Shown here piece after piece: positions 4,855-12,744 of a DNA stretch of 52,569 bases. This DNA comes from a virus: positions 1-52,569 of the IMG/VR virus record IMGVR_UViG_3300031787_000171; one strand, written 5' to 3'. The notes beneath the pieces are model-generated. The model searched no databases and was not told where the DNA came from. It saw only the letters and a program-made list of their open reading frames with translations. A program made the position numbers and the translations under genes. Numbering within the stretch: the stretch's first letter is position 1; every line of letters starts with the position of its first letter.

Positions 4855-6099
4855 TTAGGTAGTCGGAGGAAATATTTTTTCTCTTTCATCTTTCGGGAAA
4901 TTCAATAAAACCTTATCTTTATTTTTACTTGCCATCACTGCCTTGATCATTTTTTCTGGTGGGTATTTTTCGGTTCTTCTACCTGTATCAGCATCATCCC
5001 AAGTCCATTCTCTGAAATATACTTCTAATCTTTTTGCCATTAGATCTGGTCTTTCATCCGTTAGTTTGACAAGGTTTTCATAGGAAAAATCTTCAATATC
5101 AAAGTTTTTTTCTGGAAGATAACCACCTCCTTCAATGTCTTTAATTAGATACTTGCCATTTTCTTTGTGAGTCAAAAGACTCAGAATATAAGGGTGGTAT
5201 TTTTCTTGTGGTTTTTGGTTTCCTCTACCTTTCATTTCTCCTAAAAATTCTCCTGACTTTAAAATAAAAGTCAAATTAGGTTTGGCCAAAAGAATTCCAT
5301 CTTTTTGTTTTTTCATTTCTCGTAATGACAAAACAGTATCGGTGTGTGCAAATGCTCCTTTGTTACCACAGTGACCCATTGCTTTTCCTTCTTGTTCACA
5401 ATAGGGACGCATTAAAGTAAACCAACCCATGTTTCCAAAATTTATAAACTCTTTGATGTTTCCTTTCTTCATATCATCGGTGACATCAATCCATTGACCT
5501 GCACTTTGTTTCCATTCGTTTTCCATTTCATCCACAGTTCGAGCCACCACATACCATTGTTCATTGGGACTGACATTTTTTAAATAAGTTTGCAGTTTTG
5601 GTATGGGTAAAGAAAGCCAGTGTTGTATGGACGTTGAAATTGAACGAGGAATTCTTTTTAAATAGTCTTCATACTCTTCTTTGGAACTTGTCATTTCTTG
5701 TCCATCTTCATCCAATTGTCTATCAAAAACCACCCCATATCTTTCCATGTCTTTCCACATTGTTTCCATATCTAAAACCACTTTTTTCAAAATTATCATG
5801 ACCAAGTTTTCTTTTTTTGCCAAAACAGAAACATTTTTTATTAACTGTTGAAAATCAAAAGTTAGTTCTTCAATGTTGTATTCTTTAATTTCTTTCTTGT
5901 ATTCTTCTTCGGTTTTATCTTTTGCACCAAATTCAGATTTTATCGAGGACTCTTGGTATTGAAGAGGAAACCCTTCAGGAAGATCGGCAAACTTTTGAAT
6001 AATTTTGTTGAACATGGGAAGAAATCTTTCTTTTCTTTTTTCATTCAAAATTTCTCTTGTATAAATTTCTTCCAAAATGATTTGATCTTTTGATCGCAT
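4855..6099 (-). CDS. PcfJ-like domain protein with putative head-targeting leader
   Basis: The 414-residue protein has two visible parts. The N-terminus MRSKDQIILEEIY matches a leader shared by several neighbours, with Glu at position 10 in an I-L-E site. At about residues 236-310 it carries AMGHCGNKGAF, then LSLRE, then PNLTFILKSGEFLGEMKGR and NQKPQEKYHPYI. This order (MGHC, SLR, a beta pair, KGxGNxKP, KYxPY) is the pattern of PcfJ-like proteins found in conjugative plasmids and phages, whose biochemical role is unknown. Between the two lies an acidic helical region. Inference: a virion-internal protein, perhaps injected. It diverges from the 132-aa gene over a 14-bp palindrome that supplies both late promoters. 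Confidence 0.65.
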   Translation of the reverse strand: MRSKDQIILEEIYTREILNEKRKERFLPMFNKIIQKFADLPEGFPLQYQESSIKSEFGAKDKTEEEYKKEIKEYNIEELTFDFQQLIKNVSVLAKKENLVMIILKKVVLDMETMWKDMERYGVVFDRQLDEDGQEMTSSKEEYEDYLKRIPRSISTSIQHWLSLPIPKLQTYLKNVSPNEQWYVVARTVDEMENEWKQSAGQWIDVTDDMKKGNIKEFINFGNMGWFTLMRPYCEQEGKAMGHCGNKGAFAHTDTVLSLREMKKQKDGILLAKPNLTFILKSGEFLGEMKGRGNQKPQEKYHPYILSLLTHKENGKYLIKDIEGGGYLPEKNFDIEDFSYENLVKLTDERPDLMAKRLEVYFREWTWDDADTGRRTEKYPPEKMIKAVMASKNKDKVLLNFPKDEREKIFPPTT

Positions 6100-6106
6100 A
6101 TAAATA
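6099..6106 (+). promoter_or_regulatory. Consensus late promoter TATAAATA for the 132-aa gene
   Basis: A perfect T4 late octamer whose last A is 6 bases before the ATG at 6112, so the predicted transcript starts on the A of ATG. It forms half of the palindrome ATAAATATATTTAT (6100-6113). Confidence 0.7.
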
Positions 6107-6114
6107 TATTTATG
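6107..6114 (-). promoter_or_regulatory. Late promoter octamer for the PcfJ-like gene
   Basis: CATAAATA on the minus strand ends 8 bases before the ATG at 6099. It overlaps the start codon of the divergent gene, so the two promoters should compete. Confidence 0.6.
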
Positions 6115-6510
6115 TTCAATTGGCTTCCAGTGGTGATAATAGTTGCTGGTGCTTTTTTTTTCTTACCTAATTATACACACCATAAAGAAAAAATCATGGT
6201 GGAATTAGAAAACGGATGTTTGGTTTATTCGCTGCACATGAAGATGTTATTGGATGCCCAAGAAAGATTGGAGTCTTATATCTGGACTCGCACGATTGCC
6301 ATACAGTTTAATGGAAGATTGTTGGGTCATGCCATTCTGGTGTTTGTTTACAAGAACATGACCTTTGTTTATGATCCTGCTCAAGGAAGTTTTGTTGTGG
6401 CTCGCTATCCTTTATATGACCCCAAATCGATTGCAGAAATTGCTTATCCCAAACTTCATGTAACAGAAGCTGCTTTTATTGAACCGACTCTGACTCTTCA
6501 CTATCCGTAA
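6112..6510 (+). CDS. Membrane-anchored protein with Cys-His-Asp arrangement
   Basis: No named family is certain. Residues 4-20 (WLPVVIIVAGAFFFLP) form a signal anchor, so the remaining 110 residues should face the periplasm or cell exterior, or sit on the membrane. The domain has C36 (NGCLVYS), then H73 in GHAILVFVY, then D88 in FVYDPAQGSF. This order and spacing resemble the papain/transglutaminase-like fold, in which Cys, His and Asp form the catalytic triad. Activity is inference. The gene overlaps the convergent 131-aa gene by 35 bp. Predicted mRNA is leaderless. Confidence 0.65.
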   Translation: MFNWLPVVIIVAGAFFFLPNYTHHKEKIMVELENGCLVYSLHMKMLLDAQERLESYIWTRTIAIQFNGRLLGHAILVFVYKNMTFVYDPAQGSFVVARYPLYDPKSIAEIAYPKLHVTEAAFIEPTLTLHYP

Positions 6511-6871
6511 AAAGTTCTTTAAGTTCATCGGGTGTCAATGATTCTTTGAGAAGATTTTCAAACGATTCTTTTTTAAGAGATGCTTTGGGAAATGAATCAG
6601 GTGTGATTGGAACTTGTGCTGTAGAAATTTTTACAGGAATACCAGCAGCAACGGGAGAAGAATTTTTGCTGACTTTTCTTTTTTGTTCTTTACTGATTAA
6701 TTTTTTTAAAAGTTTCAAAAGCAAAGGACGATATTCATTGTCTTGTTGTGCATTGCTTCCGATTCTTTTAGTAAGCCAAATAAGAATGGGTTCTTGTATA
6801 CTGGAAACATTTTCTTTTACATATATTTTACGATATGCACCTTCCATCAATTTTTCGTCATGGGTTCTCAT
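6476..6871 (-). CDS. Hypothetical 131-aa protein with putative head-targeting leader
   Basis: The N-terminus MRTHDEKLMEGAY lines up with the neighbouring leaders at Asp5, Glu10 and Tyr13, and gives an L-M-E site followed by Gly, close to the T4 prohead protease rule. The rest is a helical basic region (KLLKKLISKEQKRKVSKNS), a Pro/Ala/Ser linker, and an acidic tail ending ELFTDSEESESVQ. Separate basic and acidic segments suit a DNA-associated internal head protein (inference). Its 3' end overlaps the convergent membrane-protein gene by 35 bp. Confidence 0.65.
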   Translation of the reverse strand: MRTHDEKLMEGAYRKIYVKENVSSIQEPILIWLTKRIGSNAQQDNEYRPLLLKLLKKLISKEQKRKVSKNSSPVAAGIPVKISTAQVPITPDSFPKASLKKESFENLLKESLTPDELKELFTDSEESESVQ

Positions 6872-6884
6872 TAAAAGCTAATAT

Positions 6885-6892
6885 TATTTATC
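6885..6892 (-). promoter_or_regulatory. Late promoter octamer for the 131-aa gene
   Basis: GATAAATA on the minus strand ends 14 bases before the ATG at 6871, the longest spacing seen in the window. Confidence 0.55.
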
Positions 6893-6927
6893 TTGTAAAC
6901 CCCCATCTTATCTGATAATGTCTGCTT

Positions 6928-7032
6928 GTGCAAGATTTAAAAGGTTGGAAGTTTGTGATATTTATTGGGTTAATATTGTTTACAGCAATCATTTTATACA
7001 AAAACCAAAGAGTATTGAATAAATATTCTTAA
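6928..7032 (+). CDS. Possible 34-aa single-TM microprotein, GTG start
   Basis: From GTG at 6928 the frame reads MQDLKGWKFVIFIGL, continues as an uninterrupted hydrophobic helix (LFTAIILY) and ends with a basic tail KNQRVLNKYS. The stop at 7030-7032 is one base from the ATG of the next gene, the same TAA-T-ATG join used elsewhere. A second frame from ATG at 6918 has no protein-like features. No SD or late octamer lies at the correct place for this start, so reality is uncertain. If real it would be a short membrane protein. Confidence 0.4.
   Translation: MQDLKGWKFVIFIGLILFTAIILYKNQRVLNKYS
7018..7025 (+). promoter_or_regulatory. Late promoter octamer for the helical-repeat gene
   Basis: AATAAATA ends 9 bases before the ATG at 7034; predicted 3-base leader. 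Confidence 0.6.
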
Positions 7033-7033
7033 T

Positions 7034-7969
7034 ATGGCAAAACTGAATAGAATCATATTGGCTGCTCTTCGTAAATCCAATAAACCAGAAAACTTAAAGG
7101 GTATTGTAGCAAGAGGGTATGCTTATGATTATGCAAAATATTTGATAGGATTTGGGGATGAATTACCATCTGTTGTTACCGATTGGATAATCGAAAAGGG
7201 ACAACCAAGAACTACGCTCGAATTGGTAAAAAAAATGGATGAGAAAGGAATGGAAGTTCCTGAAGGATTTATAAAAAATATTTGTAAAGATACTACTTTG
7301 GCAATCAAATATGTATCGGATGCAATAGATTCTGATACACCGATACCCGAAATAGTTATGGATTCAATAACTGAAAGGGCTAATAATCAATTACAAGATT
7401 TTGGATTTGCTGAAAAAATATTAGAAATAGTTTTAAAAATGGAAATGAGAGGACTTGAAGTTCCTGAAACATTTATGCAAATTGTTTACAATAGTCCTGT
7501 AACTACGGCTGAATATGCTCTTCAAAAGTATGACTATGATCCTGAAACAACATTAGATCAAGAATTGTTTAATTCAATCATCAAAAATGAAAATGCAATT
7601 ACCAAATTCATACGTGAATTTTTGGCAAAAGATTTGGATGTCAGTTTGCTTTCTTTAGAACAATGGAACGCTATGGCTGAAAAGATATCTCCCCACATTG
7701 GAGTTAGTGATACTGTTTATGTTTTGGTTAGAAGATTAATTGAAGGTGGTTTGATTAAAAGTTATAAACAAATAAGCCAAAAATTGATCCAAACTATTTT
7801 AAAAGATTCAAAAACAGTAAACAAGTTTGCTCACTTCATTCTTCCATATGTCAAAGAATTACCTGAAGAAATCAAAAGCAAAGTAACAGATCAAAAAGTA
7901 TTAAAACCTGATTGGAGAAAGGTTAATAAGTTTGACGAGAGCTTCTCCAGTTTCTTTAAAAAGAAATAA
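7034..7969 (+). CDS. Alpha-helical repeat protein, 311 aa
   Basis: Not a named family. The protein is all helical with an internal repeat: LVKKMDEKGMEVPEGFIKNI (about residues 69-88) recurs as IVLKMEMRGLEVPETFMQIV (about 131-150). Helix pairs of similar pattern fill the rest, so a TPR/HEAT-like solenoid is likely. The C-terminus is basic (FKKK). The N-terminus MAKLNRIILAALRK resembles the amphipathic leaders of neighbouring proteins but lacks their Glu. Its stop abuts the stop of the convergent acidic protein (TAATTA) with no terminator. A protein-protein scaffold role is inference. Confidence 0.75.
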   Translation: MAKLNRIILAALRKSNKPENLKGIVARGYAYDYAKYLIGFGDELPSVVTDWIIEKGQPRTTLELVKKMDEKGMEVPEGFIKNICKDTTLAIKYVSDAIDSDTPIPEIVMDSITERANNQLQDFGFAEKILEIVLKMEMRGLEVPETFMQIVYNSPVTTAEYALQKYDYDPETTLDQELFNSIIKNENAITKFIREFLAKDLDVSLLSLEQWNAMAEKISPHIGVSDTVYVLVRRLIEGGLIKSYKQISQKLIQTILKDSKTVNKFAHFILPYVKELPEEIKSKVTDQKVLKPDWRKVNKFDESFSSFFKKK

Positions 7970-8257
7970 TTAATTTTTTTCGTCTAAAAGATCTTCAATC
8001 ACTTTGACTTGTTGATCTGACATACCATCTTGTGGTGCGCCTTGAGAAAGCATTGCATCTGCTTTCTTTTCAATTGGTGTATCTAATTCTTCGTTTTCTT
8101 CTTCATCGTCCTCTTTTGTAAGTGGGTCTACATTATCATCATCTTGAAAATCTACGTCTGATCGTGATTCATAATCGGCTTCCAGATGTTCGTCCTCTTG
8201 TTCTTGGAGAAGATTTGAATAGATATTTTCTAGTTTGATTTGGTCTTTTGATTTCAT
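7970..8257 (-). CDS. Small acidic scaffold-like protein with leader
   Basis: The 95-residue protein starts MKSKDQIKLENIY, nearly identical to the leader of the PcfJ-like protein. A very acidic middle (DDDNVDPLTKEDDEEENEEL) and a helical end (DQQVKVIEDLLDEK) follow. Composition, size and leader are reminiscent of small acidic prohead core proteins such as T4 gp67. No sequence homology to gp67 can be claimed. It overlaps the 446-aa gene by ATGA, so the two are cotranslated. Its candidate site is K-L-E rather than (I/L)-x-E. Inference: prohead core or internal protein. Confidence 0.7.
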   Translation of the reverse strand: MKSKDQIKLENIYSNLLQEQEDEHLEADYESRSDVDFQDDDNVDPLTKEDDEEENEELDTPIEKKADAMLSQGAPQDGMSDQQVKVIEDLLDEKN

Positions 8258-9594
8258 TTTTTTTCTGGGTTAAAGTCTAAATCTAATTGATTATCGGAAT
8301 CTTTTGGAAGCGGTCTGTATTCTGGTCTTACAACATTCTTTGCAATTTTTTCTACAGTTTTACGTTTTTCTTTTGGTGGTTCTGATAATCTATATCTAGA
8401 AATATTTAAATTTTTCAAATTAATCGTTTTGTTTGTATTTGGAATTTGGAAAGTGGCATCTCCTTTATTCCAAGCATATATAACATCCCAAATAGTATCA
8501 TAACCAACTAATTCTAAAGTTTCTGCCACTGATGAAAGTTTCATTTCTTTTTCAGTTAATTGAATACCATATTGTGGAACACCATCAACAAATTTTAATG
8601 GAAGAAGATTTATTCCTTCGTTTTCACTTGGCCAATCTGTTTTTAAACGAGGATTTGGTTTATCACCTTCTGTTTTATAAAGTTGTCGCAGATATGCTCC
8701 TTTTTCTGGATCTTTAACTCTTTTAATAGTATGAATAATCCAATTGGTAGGAGTTGAACGATAATCCAAAGCAAGAAGATTGATTTTTGGTTGCTCTTGT
8801 CTTGTTGTTCTACTCCATTTAACAAATTCTTTTCCTTTTGTTCCCGTAAATTGAATTAATCCTGCTATTAAACGTTTCCAACCTAAACGAATTTTTAAAA
8901 GGTTTTCAGTTTCTTGATTTCCTCTGGGAGGAACTGGTGACAAAATATTATTTTGATCGATTGAAAATGCTCTGGATAATCCATGATTTTCTATTAAATC
9001 TTTGGCAATTCCATCTTTAAATACTTTTAATGTTTCTTTTGCCAATAAAGGAATTGTAGTAACAGTTAATACTTCTCCTTCATCCGATAAAATTTTTATT
9101 TTTTTCTCTGCTTTCACGGAACCTTCTCCACCTTTTTGATCTAAATCATAAAGGCTAATGAGATTTCTAAAAATTCTTCCCATTAAATAATAAGCATCTG
9201 AAAGTTTTTCGTCCATACCACGCTCCATAAATTCTCTGACAGATTCTGCTTCGTGTGTGGTTTTAGGGACAAAATCTTGTGCTTTTAATCTTTTAAAGCC
9301 TTCGCCAGCAGCAACCCCGTATAAAATAGATTTTCTTTTATCTAAATCTCCTGTAAGTGTAATTTTTTTACCTTGATCCAATTTAAAATCAGTACCTACT
9401 TCTCTACTGCGTCCTCTAGCAACTGCAACTTCTTCTGGTGATGGTTTTTTTGGAATCAATGCTAAATTTCTGGCTCCAGCCGCACCAATGTTAAATTCTC
9501 CTGTAGCGGTTGCTCGTTCTGGCAATTCTCTTTCGGGTTCATCTGGTCCTCTTGCTTCCAAATAAATCTTTTTAGCCAAAGTATCGAATTTCAT
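8254..9594 (-). CDS. Hypothetical 446-aa protein with LEARG leader
   Basis: Not recognised. The N-terminus MKFDTLAKKIYLEARG recalls the T4 internal-protein leader (MKTYQEFIAEARVG) in length and in the Glu-Ala-Arg at its end. The body is basic, mixed alpha/beta, with Pro-rich spacers near both ends (GPDEPERELPER, RPEYRPLPKD). Segments WIIHTIKRVKDPEKGAYLR and LLALDYRSTPTN suggest a folded core. No catalytic motif is apparent. It is the first gene of a two-gene operon with the acidic protein and diverges from the plus-strand operon at 9656. Inference: an internal or core head protein. Confidence 0.7.
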   Translation of the reverse strand: MKFDTLAKKIYLEARGPDEPERELPERATATGEFNIGAAGARNLALIPKKPSPEEVAVARGRSREVGTDFKLDQGKKITLTGDLDKRKSILYGVAAGEGFKRLKAQDFVPKTTHEAESVREFMERGMDEKLSDAYYLMGRIFRNLISLYDLDQKGGEGSVKAEKKIKILSDEGEVLTVTTIPLLAKETLKVFKDGIAKDLIENHGLSRAFSIDQNNILSPVPPRGNQETENLLKIRLGWKRLIAGLIQFTGTKGKEFVKWSRTTRQEQPKINLLALDYRSTPTNWIIHTIKRVKDPEKGAYLRQLYKTEGDKPNPRLKTDWPSENEGINLLPLKFVDGVPQYGIQLTEKEMKLSSVAETLELVGYDTIWDVIYAWNKGDATFQIPNTNKTINLKNLNISRYRLSEPPKEKRKTVEKIAKNVVRPEYRPLPKDSDNQLDLDFNPEKK

Positions 9595-9602
9595 ATCTTT
9601 TA

Positions 9603-9610
9603 TATTTACA
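9603..9610 (-). promoter_or_regulatory. Late promoter octamer for the 446-aa/95-aa operon
   Basis: TGTAAATA on the minus strand ends 9 bases before the ATG at 9594. With the plus-strand octamer at 9642 it makes a divergent promoter pair in 61 bases. Confidence 0.6.
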
Positions 9611-9641
9611 AGATACTTATACTTATTTTGACATTTAAAAC

Positions 9642-9649
9642 ACTAAATA
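9642..9649 (+). promoter_or_regulatory. Late promoter octamer for the 71/396/459-aa operon
   Basis: ACTAAATA ends 7 bases before the ATG at 9656; predicted leader of 1 base. Confidence 0.6.
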
Positions 9650-9655
9650 TCTTAT

Positions 9656-9871
9656 ATGAATCTGAAAAAAATCATTTTGAGCATTTTGGAAGAACAACCC
9701 GTCGAAACGCCAACCAAGCCTGATACAAAACCAACAACCAAGCCTGATACAAAACCAAGCAAGGCTCCATTCCGCAGACCAAAACCAGGTCATCAACCAA
9801 ATCCAGATGCTCGTAAAAATAGAAAACAAAGAGAGATTGAAGCATTTAACAAACGTCACGGATTATCATGA
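9656..9871 (+). CDS. Lys/Pro-repeat basic miniprotein with leader
   Basis: The 71-residue protein starts MNLKKIILSILEEQ with an I-L-E site at position 12. It then has a perfect short repeat (TKPDTKPTTKPDTKPS) and a strongly basic Pro-rich tail (RRPKPGHQPNPDARKNRKQR). Cutting at I-L-E would release a roughly 59-residue disordered basic peptide able to bind DNA, much as T4 internal proteins do. It is the first gene of a plus-strand operon and overlaps the next by ATGA. It could instead be a flexible linker or assembly factor. Confidence 0.7.
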   Translation: MNLKKIILSILEEQPVETPTKPDTKPTTKPDTKPSKAPFRRPKPGHQPNPDARKNRKQREIEAFNKRHGLS

Positions 9872-11058
9872 AATTTTACAATAATAAAATAAATGGGTTA
9901 TTGGAAGATATTGAAATTGGAGAAAGATATCCAAAAAAATATTATCATCCCAGTAATTTAGCTCAAGATCAAACTGTTGAGGATTACAAGCACATGCTTT
10001 ATTCTCAAAATTATGAAAAGATCTTAGATCGTTTGGCTAACTATGCAAACGTCGATGTGGAACAACTTGGAAATTATCCTATTACAGAAACAGTTGTTAG
10101 ACTTTTACAAAGAATAAAACAAATTGAAAGTCAAAACAAACCAAGACTTGAAGAATTAGCAGTGAAATTGGTTTTGGATCTGGATGAAATGAAACCAATT
10201 AAAGAAGCAATCAATGATGGTGTTTTAAAAATTGATGCCAAAATTGATGGAGCAGAATTGGAAGATGCTATTACAGATTTAGAAGCTCAAACAAGAGAAG
10301 AAGAAATGAGACAAGAAGAAGAAGATTCTACTCTTGAAAGTGAAGACTTGACTGATCAAGAAAAAACAAACATTGCTCTTGCAATGGAAATTATGGGTGA
10401 AGAAGAAATCAAACAAAGAAAAAAATTTGCCGATGTTTTAAAATTTGGAGAAGCTTTCAACCATTTATATTCATACAATTTGGTTCGTGATGAACTCAAT
10501 CAAATGAGTACAGAAATTGCTGATATGTATGGTGTAATCTCATCAATTGTTCAGGTTTTATATTATGCTACACCAACTGAATTTGCAGGACAAGCAGCAC
10601 AAAACCCTGAAGCTGCATTGGGTAGCGCACAAGCAATGCCTGAAAGTGGTCGCGGTGAAGAAGGTGAAGGAAAATATGTAATCAAAGCCAGAGGCATAAC
10701 ATTCAGTTTTCTTATTCATGAAATCATAAAAGGTATCATGCAATATATTTCTATGATGGACGAATTGAGAGGAGCAGAACAAACAGCAAGCCTTGAAGAC
10801 GAAACAAGAACTGTAAGATTTGCTCAAGCTCAACTTAAAAGAATTCTAGATTTAATTCCTGCACCTTTTGTTAAACACAAATATTATATCTATCAACAAT
10901 TGATGCGTCTTCCTATCGATGATTTAAGAGAAATTGAAACAAATGGACCAAGAGCCAGAGAAATTGTAAAAGAAATTATTGATGAAATGAGTCAAGAATT
11001 TAATTTAGATCCTGAAACTGGAGAAGAAAAAGAAGAACAATATAAAGATCAAGAATGA
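9868..11058 (+). CDS. Hypothetical 396-aa acidic helical protein with leader
   Basis: Not recognised. It begins MKFYNNKINGLLEDIEIG, with an L-L-E site at residues 11-13. A helical body follows, with a very acidic stretch near residues 145-175 (QTREEEMRQEEEDSTLESED). A more hydrophobic, conserved-looking segment near 272-300 reads YVIKARGITFSFLIHEIIKG. The tail is acidic (GEEKEEQYKDQE). Size, acidity and helical content would suit a prohead core or scaffold role (inference). ATGA overlaps link it to both neighbours in the operon. Confidence 0.7.
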   Translation: MKFYNNKINGLLEDIEIGERYPKKYYHPSNLAQDQTVEDYKHMLYSQNYEKILDRLANYANVDVEQLGNYPITETVVRLLQRIKQIESQNKPRLEELAVKLVLDLDEMKPIKEAINDGVLKIDAKIDGAELEDAITDLEAQTREEEMRQEEEDSTLESEDLTDQEKTNIALAMEIMGEEEIKQRKKFADVLKFGEAFNHLYSYNLVRDELNQMSTEIADMYGVISSIVQVLYYATPTEFAGQAAQNPEAALGSAQAMPESGRGEEGEGKYVIKARGITFSFLIHEIIKGIMQYISMMDELRGAEQTASLEDETRTVRFAQAQLKRILDLIPAPFVKHKYYIYQQLMRLPIDDLREIETNGPRAREIVKEIIDEMSQEFNLDPETGEEKEEQYKDQE

Positions 11059-12434
11059 GAGATAAAGACACAATAATACTGGAAAGTTTATATGGTCTTG
11101 TTGTTGAAAAGGCCAAAGATGTTGTTGAAAAACTCAAGACATTAAATGTTCCAGAAGAAATAATAAATCAATTCATAGCAATTGATCCAACAGGACAAAA
11201 GAACGATGCTCAAGCTTTGGGTGTTATTTTTGCTAATCAAAATCCTGATGTAAACTATTTAATTTCTTTATATAAACAATTTTTAAAATTTAAAAATAAA
11301 AACAATTCTCAGACAAAAGATTTTCCCCGCCAGTTTGATAGTCTGGAAAAACTTGAAGTCACAATCCGTGATTTAAATTCTGTCGAAGTTTTAAAATTTG
11401 TACCGGACAGACAAGAAGCAAATAGACTTTTGACATTAGATCCCGCAGCACCCAAAATAGAAGCTTCTATTGTTGCAAAATGGATAAATGATGGAAAAAG
11501 AACTCTTTTACCAAAAGATGTTGTAGATGCTTATGAACAATTTGTCGAATTAAAAGAACAAGGCATCGAAGGATCGGAAGATGTTTCAAAATATAAAAGT
11601 TATGTTGAATTAACCGAATTTCTTCATCAACACATTGAAAGTGAAGATAAGGTTGATGTTGGAGCCAAAGTAAACATAACAAAAAAACCAGTTTACAATG
11701 ACGATGAAGTTGCAATTTGGTATGTTGCTAACACAAATGAAGCTATTAGCATTGGAAATGCATTGATTGACATGAATGATGTAAGAACACCAGATGGAAA
11801 AAGACCCGCTAACTGGTGTACAACATGGTCAATAGTTGGTGGTGGTACTAATATGTTCATGAGTTATAGAACGTATCAAAAATGGACTTTTTATTACACA
11901 TGGTCTAAAAAAAGAAATACAGGATTTAAAGAAACCAAAGGATCAGAAGCGGTAGCTAATGACCCATATGTTATTACAGCAATCGGTGTGACACGCGATG
12001 GACAATATGCTTTAACTCCCGCGCCAAATGGTACTAGAACGGCTGAACCTTGGTCAACGATTGAAAGCTGGATGCCTGAATTAAAAGGAAAACAAGGATA
12101 TTTCAAATATAAACCATTGTCAAATGAAGAAGAAGATAAGATGGTAAAGCTAGAAAGATTAGCTAGATATTTTGAGGAAGAGCAGTTTTTAAATTTAAGT
12201 CAAATGGATCAGTATGAATACATTTCGGCAGGTTATAATATTCCAGCCAAGACTTTTGTTAAGCTGTCAAAGGAAAGAAAAAATGATTATCTGAACATTA
12301 TGGCCGAAGATTTAGATCGAGAAATGCCTGAAGATTTAGAAGCTGTGTTAGAAGAAAGAGAAATGAAAAGATACTTGGCTCTTCATGAAAGAGCTTGGGA
12401 AAATCATTTACAAGGTATTGAAGCTGCTCTTTAA
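11055..12434 (+). CDS. 459-aa protein with WCTTW domain and leader
   Basis: The leader MRDKDTIILESLY shares Asp5, Glu10 and Tyr13 with other proteins here and gives an I-L-E/S site. A helical region follows to about residue 205. At about 228-345 there is a folded domain: ALIDMNDVRTPDGKRPANWC, TTW, MFMSYR, KWTFYYTW, YVITAIGV and PWSTIESWMPEL. I do not recognise it as a named family. Its single invariant-looking Cys in WCTT, followed by a Tyr-rich beta sheet, recalls the MGHC/SLR pattern of the PcfJ-like neighbour. Inference: a second packaged protein of similar type. Its TAA shares the TTAA with the convergent gene's stop. Confidence 0.65.
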   Translation: MRDKDTIILESLYGLVVEKAKDVVEKLKTLNVPEEIINQFIAIDPTGQKNDAQALGVIFANQNPDVNYLISLYKQFLKFKNKNNSQTKDFPRQFDSLEKLEVTIRDLNSVEVLKFVPDRQEANRLLTLDPAAPKIEASIVAKWINDGKRTLLPKDVVDAYEQFVELKEQGIEGSEDVSKYKSYVELTEFLHQHIESEDKVDVGAKVNITKKPVYNDDEVAIWYVANTNEAISIGNALIDMNDVRTPDGKRPANWCTTWSIVGGGTNMFMSYRTYQKWTFYYTWSKKRNTGFKETKGSEAVANDPYVITAIGVTRDGQYALTPAPNGTRTAEPWSTIESWMPELKGKQGYFKYKPLSNEEEDKMVKLERLARYFEEEQFLNLSQMDQYEYISAGYNIPAKTFVKLSKERKNDYLNIMAEDLDREMPEDLEAVLEEREMKRYLALHERAWENHLQGIEAAL

Positions 12435-12736
12435 TCTTCTGCTTTTTCTTTTTGTTTTTTTGTAATCTTGAATTTGAGTCTTGCGGTTTGTCTTGTCAAA
12501 GCTGATAAGAAAACATAGCTCATAATTAAAACAAAAATAAAGCCGTATCCAATCCATAGTGGAGAAAGAACCCACAACCAAGACCAATCAATTGCACCGA
12601 ATAGTTTTAGTCCTACAAAAACTAGCGTAAGCCAAAAAGAAAAACCCAATTTCATATAGTCGTTTAAGTTTTGTTGTTGTGGTTGTGGTTGGTTCTTACA
12701 ACAGTCTTTTTTATTTTGGCAGCATTTTTCACTCAT
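12431..12736 (-). CDS. Small Cys-rich two-TM membrane protein
   Basis: Not recognised. The start is placed at the ATG at 12736 (MSEKCCQNKKDCCKN); the longer frame to 12751 needs a GTG that overlaps the upstream gene. The N-terminus has paired cysteines (CC...CC) and a Gln/Pro run. Hydrophobic segments at about 31-49 and 54-80 (WLTLVFVGLKLF, LWIGYGFIFVLIMSYVFL) span the membrane, and the tail is Lys-rich. It is the last gene of a four-gene minus operon. The Cys pairs may bind metal. Confidence 0.65.
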   Translation of the reverse strand: MSEKCCQNKKDCCKNQPQPQQQNLNDYMKLGFSFWLTLVFVGLKLFGAIDWSWLWVLSPLWIGYGFIFVLIMSYVFLSALTRQTARLKFKITKKQKEKAED

Positions 12737-12744
12737 ATAATCAC

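Noticed and set aside
6918-7022. 34-codon frame starting ATG at 6918
   Set aside because: Composition is not protein-like, and the alternative frame from 6928 gives a clean membrane helix abutting the next gene.
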